Position numbers and translations under genes: made by a program
Source of the DNA: FEN-1350 sp964386005
GTDB lineage: Bacteria > Planctomycetota > Phycisphaerae > Sedimentisphaerales > Anaerohalosphaeraceae
Assembly (NCBI GenBank): GCA_964386005.1
Contig: CAYLSB010000017.1
Location: forward strand, 5,646 to 69,645
Length of the DNA: 64,000 bases
Reading direction: 5' to 3'
Shown: in pieces, positions 44,493 through 53,375 of the stretch
How positions within the stretch are numbered: the stretch's first letter is position 1
How the letters are laid out: each line of letters opens with the position of its first letter
The notes under the pieces: generated by a model
The model's input: only the letters and a program-made list of their open reading frames with translations
Told to the model about the DNA's origin: nothing
The model's database searches: none

Positions 44493-45288
44493 ATATCGTG
44501 GTCAGCCGATACGATTCATGAATTCCCAACAGGCCGATAGTGTCCCGTTCGATGACATTGCGAAGTTTTTCGCGGGGAACGACCGGTAAATTGGTATCGG
44601 CAAGCATTCGATTGAAACCCAGGAGCGTTTCAATGCAATTGCCCGGCAAAGCGGATGGAAATCCGCTGCCAAACAGCAGTTTGTCCATGACCCCGGCTTC
44701 AAAGGAATGGATGACAAGATGATAGACCTCCCATACCTTGGTTGGACAAATGGACAAGTCCGCGTAAACATTCGGATGCTTGGTTATTAGACATAAGGTT
44801 TGAGCCAGGAACGGCAACCCCATATTCCCAATGATCATTTTGAGAGAAGGGAAGGTTCGTGCCACTTCGTCAAGAAGGATCGGTTGTGCGTATTCAAGAA
44901 TATCGCCGGATTGATACGGTCCGCAGTTGTGGAAAAAAATCGGCAGCTTCAACTCGGACGCGGCCTCGTAGAGCCGCATGGCCCGAGTATGGGCGGGATG
45001 AAATTGGGCGGAACTGCAATAGACAACCAGTCCTTTGAGACCCATTTCGCGAAATGCCGCGATGGCTTTTGATCCAATCGGATCCTGGAGAGGATTCACG
45101 GTTCCAAATCCAATCAGGTTGGGATGTTTCTCGACGAAAGAACCAAGGAATTTATTGGCGTTTTTCGCATTTTCGTGGTTTACCGACAACACAATGGATG
45201 AATCCACTCCCTGACAGGCCGCCAACAAACCCGTTGCGGACTCGTCATTGGCCGGAAACCCAATATGCGTATGGCAATCAATAATCAT
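44491..45288 (-). CDS. Amidohydrolase_2-family TIM-barrel hydrolase
   Basis: The protein is 265 aa. It opens IIDCHTHIGFP, the HxH metal motif of the superfamily, and carries FFHNCGPYQSG, MIIGNMGLP and KLLFGSGFPSALPG, where the last aspartate of the usual GSDxP metal site is replaced by Gly-Phe. Members are metal-dependent decarboxylases or hydrolases of small carbon compounds. The substitutions make activity uncertain. It stands alone on this strand and converges with the MazG-like gene. Confidence 0.8.
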   Translation of the reverse strand: MIIDCHTHIGFPANDESATGLLAACQGVDSSIVLSVNHENAKNANKFLGSFVEKHPNLIGFGTVNPLQDPIGSKAIAAFREMGLKGLVVYCSSAQFHPAHTRAMRLYEAASELKLPIFFHNCGPYQSGDILEYAQPILLDEVARTFPSLKMIIGNMGLPFLAQTLCLITKHPNVYADLSICPTKVWEVYHLVIHSFEAGVMDKLLFGSGFPSALPGNCIETLLGFNRMLADTNLPVVPREKLRNVIERDTIGLLGIHESYRLTTI

Positions 45289-45619
45289 CCGGTGGCTCTA
45301 AGGAACCTTGTTTTCATCCTGCATCCTATCATACTGGGGGTCGTTGATCTGTCAAGGATAAACCGGCCCCGCTATTTTGGCAACTTGAAGATGATATTGG
45401 AGGATATTTCCGAACAAGGATTCACACAAGGCGAAATATAGATAGCCGGAAAGGTCGTACAGGGATTGGAAGGGCCGTGTGATTTATAACGGGTTGTACC
45501 GAAAGGATTTACAGAACAGGAGATTTCGGCGGCCATGAAAAAATTTGGGAATTTCTATACCAAGTGAATGCCTCCGGACGTTATACTATTACCAGACACA
45601 AGTGGATGGTGAGGTTCCG
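45289..45619. other. Gene-free stretch upstream of the ECF sigma gene
   Basis: About 330 bases separate the divergent amidohydrolase and sigma-factor genes. No recognisable gene, RNA or strong consensus promoter was seen. GTGAGG ahead of 45620 is the sigma gene's ribosome binding site. Confidence 0.5.
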
Positions 45620-46192
45620 ATGATCGAGGATCGATTACTCGTTTTGCGGTTACAACACGGCGACACGAAAGCTCTGATGCGGATTTATGATAAATATGCC
45701 GGAGCGTTGTTGGGTATTGCCGTAAAAATGGTGCATAACTTTGCGGTTGCTGAAGATTTGTTGCACGATATCTTTTTGGATTTTGTCGAAGGGATCATGC
45801 AGTTTCGGTTAACCGGGAGCCTGAAATCGTATTTGGCATGTTGTGTGGCAAATCGCGCGAAGGATTGGCTGCGATCCTCCGAACGTCATGCATTTCGATC
45901 GTTTGATTTTGATGGGCTTCGTTCTCCGGAGAGGACGCCGGATCGGATCGCCATGGAAGACGAGATGTCGCTCCAGGTAAGCGATGCCTTGAATCAATTG
46001 CCGATGGAACAAAAGGAAGCGATCCTGTTGCATTTGCTGGGCGGCGTGCGATTCCGGGAAATCGCCGCCATCCAGGGTGTCTCGATTAATACCGTTCAGG
46101 GGCGTTATCGGTATGGGATCGCACATTTGAAACATCATTTGAGTCCCGAGGTGGGAAATGAGGTTTGCCGTGAATGTCGAACGATTAGTTAA
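45620..46192 (+). CDS. ECF-type RNA polymerase sigma factor
   Basis: The protein is 190 aa. Region 2 includes LMRIYDKYAGALLGIAVKM and AEDLLHDIFLDFVEG; region 4 includes LPMEQKEAILLHLLGGVRF and the helix-turn-helix EIAAIQGVSINTVQGRYRYG. The start at 45620 follows GTGAGG and removes an implausible 25-residue extension. It probably directs transcription of a small regulon after release from a partner. The next gene, for a one-span membrane protein, overlaps its 3' end by 35 bases, as sigma/anti-sigma pairs often do. Confidence 0.93.
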   Translation: MIEDRLLVLRLQHGDTKALMRIYDKYAGALLGIAVKMVHNFAVAEDLLHDIFLDFVEGIMQFRLTGSLKSYLACCVANRAKDWLRSSERHAFRSFDFDGLRSPERTPDRIAMEDEMSLQVSDALNQLPMEQKEAILLHLLGGVRFREIAAIQGVSINTVQGRYRYGIAHLKHHLSPEVGNEVCRECRTIS

Positions 46193-46454
46193 ACGGTATC
46201 GTGTCACCACCGACACCGATACGAGAGACCGCATTCTTGGGGATGCGATGGAAGTTCTGGTTCAATGCCATAGAGTTCCGGAGACCGAGCTCTATCTGGA
46301 ACAGGGAGGCGTTCTTCGCCTGCAGGGTGGTCTGCATTTGCTTCCCGTTGGACGCTTAATCAAATTGGCGTCGCTGGCCGCTGTTTGTACTGTGGGATTT
46401 TTTGTCGCGCAATATCTTGCGTTTGTATTCTATCTTACTCTGACCTACCGTTGA
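46158..46454 (+). CDS. Small single-span membrane protein overlapping the sigma gene
   Basis: The product is 98 aa. A soluble N-terminal part of about 65 residues (ERLVKRYRVTTDTDTRDRIL) is followed by one long membrane segment (about 70-93, LAAVCTVGFFVAQYLAFVF). GAGGTGGGAA precedes the ATG inside the sigma gene. It lacks the HxxxCxxC motif of zinc anti-sigma factors. Gene overlap and topology suggest a regulator of the sigma factor, which is inference. Confidence 0.7.
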   Translation: MRFAVNVERLVKRYRVTTDTDTRDRILGDAMEVLVQCHRVPETELYLEQGGVLRLQGGLHLLPVGRLIKLASLAAVCTVGFFVAQYLAFVFYLTLTYR

Positions 46455-46611
46455 ATGGATTTGGGGCATCTCCGGGAGCCCTCCTTCCTCCGGCTTTCGA
46501 AATCACGGTATAACCGTGAGGTGAAATTTATTTGCGAAGGGATCGTTTTTTCCTATAATTCCTTCGTGCTGTATGCGTCATAGATGAATAGAACGGATTT
46601 CAGGTGTTATT

Positions 46612-48090
46612 GTGCGTTTTGTCGTTTATAAAAATGGGCGGTCTTTCGAATCATTGGACATGAACGGTGCGTATCTGTTTGGAGCCGATACGATCCCTCT
46701 TCAGTCTTCTCAGTCGATCCGCCTGAAAGATTCCGAAATCGAATGCCGTCGAAAAGGCACGGATTCCGCGGGGTTGGCATTGCTCTGGCCGGTCGATGGT
46801 TTTGGCCGAATTATGCTTGCGACGACTCGCCTTCCGGAAAGAAAGGAATCCTACATCCTGAATCTGGAATTGGCCCGCGCTCGATTAATGCACATTACTC
46901 TCAAGAAGGAAGATTGGGCATTATTTGACGAGGGAAATCATTCGGCGACTCTCGGTCGCGAAGCGCAGGAATTATTTATTCAGGCGCTTCAGAGCATTTC
47001 AGAGCCATCGCAAGCGGCGACTCTGGCGGATGCCTCTCTGTGTAAAGCCCTGGAATACTCGGAGAAACTCGCTTTGCGAAATGCCGATGCCTCGCTGACC
47101 GCTCGGCTCAAAAGCAAAGGGCTCGGACGTCACAGTCTGGGGATTACCGTTGATCCGACGTGGCTTGAAGATGAACGATATCGGCGAATGTTGTTTGAAT
47201 TGTTCGGCCATGTGACCATTCCCGTCAATTGGGCTCAGGTTGAACCTCGTCAGGGAGAATATGATTTCACGGCGATCGATCGGTGCATTGAGCAACTGTC
47301 GGGCCGACGCCTGGCGATCTGTGCCGGACCGTTGTTGCGATTTTCGGACGAGTATCTTCCCGATTGGTTGAAACAAGGCGATCTGGAATTTGAACGAATT
47401 CGGGAAATCGCCTATGGTTTTATATCCCGGGTTGTTTCACGATATGCGAAATTCATTCATAGTTGGCGATTGGTCAGCGGACTTCATGCGGAAAATGTTT
47501 TTGGTTTCAGTTTCGAGCAGATCATCGAAATGACCCGTACCTCTTGTTTGGCGGCCAGGGCCGCGGATGTCAGTTCCAAAAAAATGATTGAATTATTGTA
47601 TCCATGGGGCGAATACTACGCGTTTGATCGAAACACCATACCCCCTCTGGTTTACATGGATATGGTGATCCAAAGCGGAATCAGTTTTGACGCCTTCTCG
47701 GTGATGATGCATTACGGCCGGGACATTGCGGGGATGCAAATACGCGATATGATGCAACTGTCCTCGCGCCTGGATTGTTTCGCGCAGGTGGCCAAACCGG
47801 TTCATATTTCGGGACTGGCCGTTCCGGAATGGCAGGACGATCAAACGGAATCGCCCGGCGGAATCTGGCATCAGCCCTGGGATCAGGATGTTCAGGCCGA
47901 TTGGATCGACCAGGTGTACCGAATCGCACTGGGCAAGCCCTTTATCCAGTCCATCACGTATTCCTATCTGGCGGATACGGATTCGATGGAAATCGGCCGG
48001 GCGGGATTGTTAAATAATCAGCTCGAGCCCAAAAAAGGGCTGTTGGTACTGGCACGAATGCAAAAGACGATTCTTAGTCGAAAATCATAA
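46612..48090 (+). CDS. GH10-fold protein lacking both catalytic glutamates
   Basis: The protein is 492 aa, with no signal peptide. Residues 1-170 are an unassigned N-terminal domain. The rest follows the GH10 barrel: VNWAQVEPRQGEYDF, then a W at IHSWRLVSG where true enzymes have WDVVNE, and KPVHISGLA where they have the TE nucleophile strand. Both catalytic Glu positions read Gly. It is probably a non-catalytic carbohydrate-binding or structural member, or acts on another chemistry. A GTG start with AGGTG ten bases upstream is likely. It sits between the sigma pair and a ComEA-like gene. Confidence 0.75.
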   Translation: MRFVVYKNGRSFESLDMNGAYLFGADTIPLQSSQSIRLKDSEIECRRKGTDSAGLALLWPVDGFGRIMLATTRLPERKESYILNLELARARLMHITLKKEDWALFDEGNHSATLGREAQELFIQALQSISEPSQAATLADASLCKALEYSEKLALRNADASLTARLKSKGLGRHSLGITVDPTWLEDERYRRMLFELFGHVTIPVNWAQVEPRQGEYDFTAIDRCIEQLSGRRLAICAGPLLRFSDEYLPDWLKQGDLEFERIREIAYGFISRVVSRYAKFIHSWRLVSGLHAENVFGFSFEQIIEMTRTSCLAARAADVSSKKMIELLYPWGEYYAFDRNTIPPLVYMDMVIQSGISFDAFSVMMHYGRDIAGMQIRDMMQLSSRLDCFAQVAKPVHISGLAVPEWQDDQTESPGGIWHQPWDQDVQADWIDQVYRIALGKPFIQSITYSYLADTDSMEIGRAGLLNNQLEPKKGLLVLARMQKTILSRKS

Positions 48091-48123
48091 CAACGGCGAC
48101 GCAACATTCATGAAGGTCAAAGG

Positions 48124-48516
48124 ATGTCCAGAAATCACACCATTGATCATCTAAAAATTCCCCTTGTGGGTATGAATGTGGCGGTGGTACTGGCCGCGAT
48201 GTGGATCGCCGGAATGGCGGCCAGTGCCTGGATCCAGGCAAGTCCCGTTCGTCCGATGGTTCTGTCCGGCAAGATTAATCCGAATACCGCCGACGAAGCC
48301 CTGCTGCAAACTCTTCCGAATATCGGACCGGCAAGAGCGAGGGCCGTGGTGGAGTACCGCCGCGGGAATCATGGTGAGGAACGGATTTTCCGAAGGATCG
48401 AAGACCTTCACAATGTCAAGGGGATCGGACCGAAGATCTCGGAAGGACTGCGGTCGTGGATCACCTTTGAAACAGACGATCAATTCGTGAATGGAATTCC
48501 GATCGATGTCCATTGA
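48124..48516 (+). CDS. ComEA-like helix-hairpin-helix protein, membrane anchored
   Basis: The product is 130 aa. A membrane segment at about 14-38 is followed by a linker and a double HhH domain (INPNTADEALLQTLPNIG, HNVKGIGPKISEGL). This is the layout of ComEA, which binds DNA at the cell surface in natural transformation or, in many bacteria, an unknown DNA-related role. GAAGG lies seven bases upstream of the ATG. No other com genes are in the window. Confidence 0.88.
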   Translation: MSRNHTIDHLKIPLVGMNVAVVLAAMWIAGMAASAWIQASPVRPMVLSGKINPNTADEALLQTLPNIGPARARAVVEYRRGNHGEERIFRRIEDLHNVKGIGPKISEGLRSWITFETDDQFVNGIPIDVH

Positions 48517-48997
48517 CTGGGAGATCAAAAAACCGCTGGGGCAATGCTCGGGGACCGGCGAAAAGCTGGCTCCCGGCCGGGAATTCTATGCGGCGCTGGT
48601 GGAAACGGACCAAGGGCTTGAGCGAAGGGATTTCAGTATCGAATTCTGGGAACAACAGAAACCGGCGGTGTTTTGTTTTTGGAAAAGTCGGATTCCCGAA
48701 GGATCCGAGAAAAAACGCCTGTTGGTCAGCGATGAGATGCTGATGTCTTTTTTTGACCGCCTGGCCGATGAATCCGAAATGGAGAAAATCCGATTCCGAT
48801 TCGTCCTTATGTTGATCCTGATGCGCAAACGAAAGGTAAAATACGACGGCAGTCGCATCGAGAAAGGACAGGAAATGTGGATCCTGAAGGTCACGGGCGA
48901 AGATCGTCTGGTTCAGGTGGTCAATCCCCACCTTTCGGAAGACCAGATTGAACAGCTTTCCTCCCAGATGGGTCAGATACTCCACGTGGATCTATGA
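48506..48997 (+). CDS. Conserved small cytoplasmic protein, function unknown
   Basis: The product is 163 aa. It opens SIDWEIKKPLGQCSGTGEKL, with GREFYAALVE and DFSIEFWEQQKP next; this pattern looks like a planctomycete-conserved family with a Cys-x-x-T-G core near the N-terminus. No membrane span or catalytic motif is recognised. The start at 48506 is preferred on pattern grounds, but 48491 is possible and neither has a good binding site. It overlaps the ComEA-like gene and overlaps the following lipoprotein gene by four bases (ATGA). Confidence 0.6.
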   Translation: MSIDWEIKKPLGQCSGTGEKLAPGREFYAALVETDQGLERRDFSIEFWEQQKPAVFCFWKSRIPEGSEKKRLLVSDEMLMSFFDRLADESEMEKIRFRFVLMLILMRKRKVKYDGSRIEKGQEMWILKVTGEDRLVQVVNPHLSEDQIEQLSSQMGQILHVDL

Positions 48998-49854
48998 GAC
49001 CGATTCCCATACCATGGAGATTCTGTTGGGTTTGGCTGGCGGGGGGAATACTTTTGTCGGGTTGCACCCCTCCGATACAAGTTCCGCGACCGAAGGATTG
49101 CCCGGGAATCGTCATGGCGGAAGAGGCGATTGCCGGCCTCGAAATGATTCGACGTCAGGTTCGGCCGATTCGATCCGGCGGCCATTGCCGGATTCGGTGG
49201 ATCGGATCGGATCAAAAACTTCACGAAGAGAATCCCTCCATCGATGTTCGTTTCGTTCCGCCCGATCGTCTGTTTTTACGCGGCAATATTCTCGGCAGCG
49301 AGACGATCCGACTGGGATCCAATGCCGATGAGTTCTGGCTGACGGCTCCGCCGAAGGAAATCAGCGCTTATTGGTGGGGAAAAAGATCCGATATTCAGAA
49401 ATGCCCCGGAAGTCTTTGGATCAACCCGGACAATCTGCTGGAGGTTCTGGGCTTGTACGATCTGTCCGGTCCATGGGAATTGACCAAAGAGGAACGGTGG
49501 GATGTCCTGACGCGGATGGAGTCGGATGGATTGCCTGCGAAGAGGATTTATCTTGATCGATGCAGCCGACGCGTTGGAAAAATTGAATATTACGACAAGG
49601 GCCTTGTCCTCGTGTCCATTCGACTGGAAGAATACCCCCAGGATGACGGCCCCCTGATCCCGAACAAAATCACCCTCGATGGAATTGCTCCTGAAACGCA
49701 GGCGTCGGTAATCATCACCCTGCAGAATGTCGCCGTGTTTGAACCGACGGAGTCACAATTGCAGGGAAAGTTGTTTGCCCGTCCGGCATCGCAGGGATTC
49801 GAACACGTGTATCAGTTGAAGGATCAGTGCGTATTTGTCGAACTGTCCCCATGA
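48994..49854 (+). CDS. Lipoprotein, LolA/DUF4292-like
   Basis: The product is 286 aa with a type II signal peptide ending LLSGC, so it is probably a lipoprotein. RFVPPDRLFLRGNILGSETIRLG and DEFWLTAPPKE are beta-strand patterns seen in lipoprotein-carrier-like proteins (LolA/LolB/DUF4292). Its ATG overlaps the stop of the preceding gene. A role in outer-membrane lipoprotein handling is plausible; no motif is decisive. The methyltransferase gene starts ten bases after its stop. Confidence 0.65.
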   Translation: MRPIPIPWRFCWVWLAGGILLSGCTPPIQVPRPKDCPGIVMAEEAIAGLEMIRRQVRPIRSGGHCRIRWIGSDQKLHEENPSIDVRFVPPDRLFLRGNILGSETIRLGSNADEFWLTAPPKEISAYWWGKRSDIQKCPGSLWINPDNLLEVLGLYDLSGPWELTKEERWDVLTRMESDGLPAKRIYLDRCSRRVGKIEYYDKGLVLVSIRLEEYPQDDGPLIPNKITLDGIAPETQASVIITLQNVAVFEPTESQLQGKLFARPASQGFEHVYQLKDQCVFVELSP

Positions 49855-49864
49855 AAGGTTTCTC

Positions 49865-50782
49865 ATGAGCAGGATCAATCTGATCGACCGACTCCGACAG
49901 GGAGTTTTCTTTATCGACGGGGCCATGGGAACCGAGTTGATGGCCGAAGGTATTCAGCCGGGATCGTGTAATGATGCGGTCAACCTGTCATCGCCTCCGA
50001 TTGTGCGACGGATTCATGATCGCTATTTCACCGCCGGCTGTGACGCGGTGTTGACCAATACCTTTGGCGCTAATGCCCTCTTGTTGGGACGTCATTCACT
50101 GGCGGACAAGGCATTGGAAATCAACCGGGCCGGAGCTCGGATTGCGCGCGAATCGGCCGGTCCCGATCGTTATGTCCTGGGTGATATCGGACCCTGCGGC
50201 GATTTCCTCGAACCGGTCGGAACGATCAAACCGCAGGATCTCCGCAGGATGTTTGCCGAACAAGCCCGCGGTCTTTCCGAAGGCGGCGCCGATGGAATCA
50301 TCATCGAGACCATGACCGCTTTGGATGAAATGATTGTCGCCGTTGAGGCGGTACAATTGGTCTGTTCCCTCCCGGTGTTGTGTTCTTTCGCTTATGATCA
50401 GACCTCGGAAGGATTCCGAACGATGATGGGGGTCAATCCGACCCGGGTGGTCTCGCAGCTCAGGTCGATGGACGTTACGGCCATCGGTTTTAATTGCGGA
50501 ACGTTAACCATGGAAGGATACATTGCTCTGGCCAAGGAATATGCTCGCCTCCTCGAAGGCACCGGCATCATTCTGCTTGCCGAGCCGAATGCCGGCCGTC
50601 CGGAATTGATCGGTGGCCGTGCCTGCTATCGTCTGACCCCGCAGGACTATGCCGATGCGGTTCGCGAAATGTATCGTGCCGGTGTAACGATTCTTGGCGG
50701 ATGTTGCGGGACCACTCTTGGCGGATGTTGCGGAACGACGCCGAATCATATCGAAGCGATGATCCGCGCCATTCGGGGGTAA
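49865..50782 (+). CDS. Homocysteine S-methyltransferase-family protein
   Basis: The protein is 305 aa from the ATG at 49865, which follows AAAGG. DGAMGTELMAEG, NTFGAN and GFNCG are family motifs, the last holding the first zinc cysteine. The C-terminal GGCCGTT zinc pair is present twice in tandem (LGGCCGTTLGGCCGTTPNHI), caused by an exact-frame 24-base duplication at 50693-50740. The normal protein has one copy. It resembles the N-terminal domain of MetH or betaine-homocysteine methyltransferase; whether the duplicated copy is active is not known. Confidence 0.88.
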   Translation: MSRINLIDRLRQGVFFIDGAMGTELMAEGIQPGSCNDAVNLSSPPIVRRIHDRYFTAGCDAVLTNTFGANALLLGRHSLADKALEINRAGARIARESAGPDRYVLGDIGPCGDFLEPVGTIKPQDLRRMFAEQARGLSEGGADGIIIETMTALDEMIVAVEAVQLVCSLPVLCSFAYDQTSEGFRTMMGVNPTRVVSQLRSMDVTAIGFNCGTLTMEGYIALAKEYARLLEGTGIILLAEPNAGRPELIGGRACYRLTPQDYADAVREMYRAGVTILGGCCGTTLGGCCGTTPNHIEAMIRAIRG

Positions 50783-50793
50783 TTCCCGGCGGA

Positions 50794-52086
50794 TCAGGCG
50801 TTGAGAACTTGACGAATGGCCTCCACGGTTTTTTGCGTGGCTCCTTGATTGTGCGTGATCACCCCGCGGCCGCGGATGGCGATTTGTCGTGCATAATCTG
50901 GATCCGATAAGCACTGTTTCATCGCCGAGTATAATTCTTCTTCGGTGCGAACCTCGATCGCTCCCTGACTTGCCAGTAACGCGTCAACGGTCTGTTTAAA
51001 ATTGAAGGTATGCCGGCCGAACAGAACGCATTTGCCCAGGGCCGCCGGTTCCATCATATCCGAACCCCCCATTGGAACCAGAGTTCTTCCCACGAAAACC
51101 GGCCCGGAAGACATACAGTAGAATTTTCGCAGGTCGCCCATCGTATCGCCAAGAATCACCGGCGGTTTGTCGGTCAGTCGAACCTGACCGGACTTGATCC
51201 GACTGTACCGTTCATACCCGATTCCGGCTTGCTCAATCGCCGCCGCGACCTCGTTGAATCGTTCCGGTTTTCGTGGGATCAGCATCAGTCGAAGGGAGAC
51301 AAATCGTTGATCGGATTTCAAACGCGAAAACACGCCAAGCACAATCTCCTCTTCCCCATCGCCCGTTCCTCCGGCGACCCAGATCGGTTCCGATTCAATT
51401 TGAAGCTCCGTCTTCATGGCCTCGGACCCTGGAACGGAATCGGCGACGACGGCCGTGTCGTATTTGAGGGAATTGGTGACGAGGACTTGATTCGGCCTGC
51501 ATCCAAGATGGATGAATCGATCCGCATACTCTTGCGATTGTGCCAGAACCAGCCGGATCCGCGAAAACATCCGGCGGATTGTGCCTCGGAGGAGCTTGTA
51601 CCGTGGGAAACTTCGATCGCTGATTCGGCCGTTGGCAATGACGATCGGTATATTTCGCCGGAACGCCTCTTGGGCCAGATTCGGCCATAACTCCAACTCC
51701 ATCAGTACGCACAGATCCGGTCGCAGGGATTGGAGTGTACGGCGCACGATCCACGAAAGGTCAAGCGGGTAATAAAAAACGTATAACTCATTGCCATACA
51801 AGGATTTCGCTCGTGCCATACCGGTGTCGGTTGTGGCGCTGAGGATGATTTCGTATTCGGGTAGTGCGGAACGAAGTTCCGTGATGATCGTTTTCGTGGC
51901 GTTGACTTCCCCGACGCTGACCGCATGAATCCATATACATTTTTTATCCGGAAACCGACGGGCAACATGCCCCAGGCGTTGCCGCCACCCGTCACGATAT
52001 CGTCGATGGGCGATCATTCGGTAAAGGATTTTGGGGCTGATCGCCAGAGCGATCAACAAATACAGACTATCCATCAGGTATTTCAT
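50794..52086 (-). CDS. waaA: 3-deoxy-D-manno-octulosonic acid transferase
   Basis: The protein is 430 aa. An N-terminal membrane anchor (about 6-24) leads into WIHAVSVGE with catalytic E60, then SATTDTG, FYYPLD and WPNLAQEAFRRNIPIVIANGR, and the C-terminal GT-B fold with GGSDMMEPAALGKCVLFG. It adds Kdo to lipid IVA at the inner face of the cytoplasmic membrane. GAAGGAAC lies before the ATG. Together with kdsA it supports Kdo-containing LPS. It converges with the homocysteine methyltransferase gene, with only 11 bases between. Confidence 0.94.
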   Translation of the reverse strand: MKYLMDSLYLLIALAISPKILYRMIAHRRYRDGWRQRLGHVARRFPDKKCIWIHAVSVGEVNATKTIITELRSALPEYEIILSATTDTGMARAKSLYGNELYVFYYPLDLSWIVRRTLQSLRPDLCVLMELELWPNLAQEAFRRNIPIVIANGRISDRSFPRYKLLRGTIRRMFSRIRLVLAQSQEYADRFIHLGCRPNQVLVTNSLKYDTAVVADSVPGSEAMKTELQIESEPIWVAGGTGDGEEEIVLGVFSRLKSDQRFVSLRLMLIPRKPERFNEVAAAIEQAGIGYERYSRIKSGQVRLTDKPPVILGDTMGDLRKFYCMSSGPVFVGRTLVPMGGSDMMEPAALGKCVLFGRHTFNFKQTVDALLASQGAIEVRTEEELYSAMKQCLSDPDYARQIAIRGRGVITHNQGATQKTVEAIRQVLNA

Positions 52087-52095
52087 GACGTTCCT

Positions 52096-52308
52096 TCAAG
52101 GGATAAAAAAATTTATCCTATTCGCCGCCGGATAAAAGTCAATTTCATTATTGGAAATCCAACCGAACACCCGCCGCCGAACGTTGCGGAGTTCCAGCGA
52201 TTCAATACAATCCAAGAGCCGATAGCACAATCGCATTGAGTTGATCCGTGGATAATCGGTTAGAGGAACAATGAGTCCGGGCGTCATGAATAGGGGATAT
52301 CTGTTCAT
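52096..52308 (-). CDS. Possible small ORF upstream of waaA
   Basis: A 70-aa frame starts MNRYPLFMTPGL and ends NEIDFYPAANRINFFIP, nine bases before waaA. It lies in an otherwise empty 270-base gap between the pseudopilin and waaA genes. No family, convincing ribosome binding site or conserved feature is seen. It may be non-coding leader sequence. Confidence 0.25.
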   Translation of the reverse strand: MNRYPLFMTPGLIVPLTDYPRINSMRLCYRLLDCIESLELRNVRRRVFGWISNNEIDFYPAANRINFFIP

Positions 52309-52357
52309 AGAATACTTTGGATTCCAACCTTCTCCGTGATTTGATATCCAGAAGTTG

Positions 52358-53251
52358 TTATTTCACCGCGGAGAAGGGGATATAGATTTCTCCCGGGCCG
52401 ATACCCGAAGGATAGGGTTCGCCGGTTTCGACTTTCCAGATAACGCGAAGAGTCGATGTTTCATCTGCCGGATAGGTTTCGACGTGTCCATCCAGAAAGC
52501 TGGCGCGCAAAACGATTCGCGGGGTAAGCAGATATCCCTCCTCATCCGTAATTCCATCGCCTTTCCACCAGGAAGAGGATAGCAATGTGCCGGTGTTGAT
52601 CTCTGCGCGATCGAACCGTTCGCAACTGCTGAATTGATATGGATTTCGCCAGTGATCGTATCCAAAATAATCGCTGGTCAGCATTCCGTTTTCACTGGTG
52701 GTACTCGGGCCGATATACATCCGGTCTGAATCGGCCAGATAGCCCCGGTAGTTCCACCAAAAACAATACGTTCCGCTGAGAGGGTCCTGAACAGGTTCGG
52801 TCATCGGATGATCCCACAAATCTCCCGCATCCCACGCCTCCTGCAAATACGGATATCTCGATGGAGCGTTCGGGCAAAACATGGCCGAAGCGTCTGGAAT
52901 ATACTCGCCGAGATATGCGCTCATGGAACGATGCAGAACCGGAGATCGAGCCCGATAGCCGGTGAGCATCATCGGTTCGGTCCAGTTCCAATACATTCCT
53001 ATTCCAATCGTCGCAACGGATTCCGGAAGACGGTCGGAATTATCGACGCTGTAGGCGAGAACGCCTTCCAACACTCCCTTTTGGCGGGACATATTCATGA
53101 TCGATCGCGTCTGGCGTCTGGCGAACCGCAGGGAGGGAGAAAGAATGCCAAGAAGGATGGATAACACGGCGGCTACAGTAAGAACTTCAAGTAAAGTAAA
53201 TCCCCTTATCCCCCGGTCATTTCGAACAAACTGACCCCATAGCTTTCTAAT
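52358..53251 (-). CDS. Type II/IV pseudopilin-like protein, apparent ATT start
   Basis: The product is about 297 aa. Upstream of the first GTG (53167) the frame stays open and encodes RGFTLLEVLTVAAVLSILLG, the prepilin class III signal: cleavage after Gly17, Phe18 at +1 and Glu22 at +5. There is no ATG, GTG or TTG further upstream in frame. GGAGGG (53258-53263) lies six bases before an ATT at 53251, so translation probably starts there. The C-terminal half has Tyr/Trp-rich loops (YCFWWNYRGY) and RASFLDGHVET, like H-X9-DG pseudopilins of planctomycetes. Precise role unknown. Confidence 0.75.
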   Translation of the reverse strand: MRKLWGQFVRNDRGIRGFTLLEVLTVAAVLSILLGILSPSLRFARRQTRSIMNMSRQKGVLEGVLAYSVDNSDRLPESVATIGIGMYWNWTEPMMLTGYRARSPVLHRSMSAYLGEYIPDASAMFCPNAPSRYPYLQEAWDAGDLWDHPMTEPVQDPLSGTYCFWWNYRGYLADSDRMYIGPSTTSENGMLTSDYFGYDHWRNPYQFSSCERFDRAEINTGTLLSSSWWKGDGITDEEGYLLTPRIVLRASFLDGHVETYPADETSTLRVIWKVETGEPYPSGIGPGEIYIPFSAVK

Positions 53252-53375
53252 GTCGATCCCTCCATGGAAATAATTCTATGAACGATCCCATCCGCTTTCT
53301 ATTGTACCGTTGGCGATTCCTCCTGTTCAAGGGGTATTTTGAAAATCTTCACTAATTCTTTCAAAGAGCTCCGAC

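Noticed and set aside
45535..45567. Ten-codon ORF (MKKFGNFYTK) before the ECF sigma gene
   Set aside because: It has no good ribosome binding site and no repetition elsewhere in the window.
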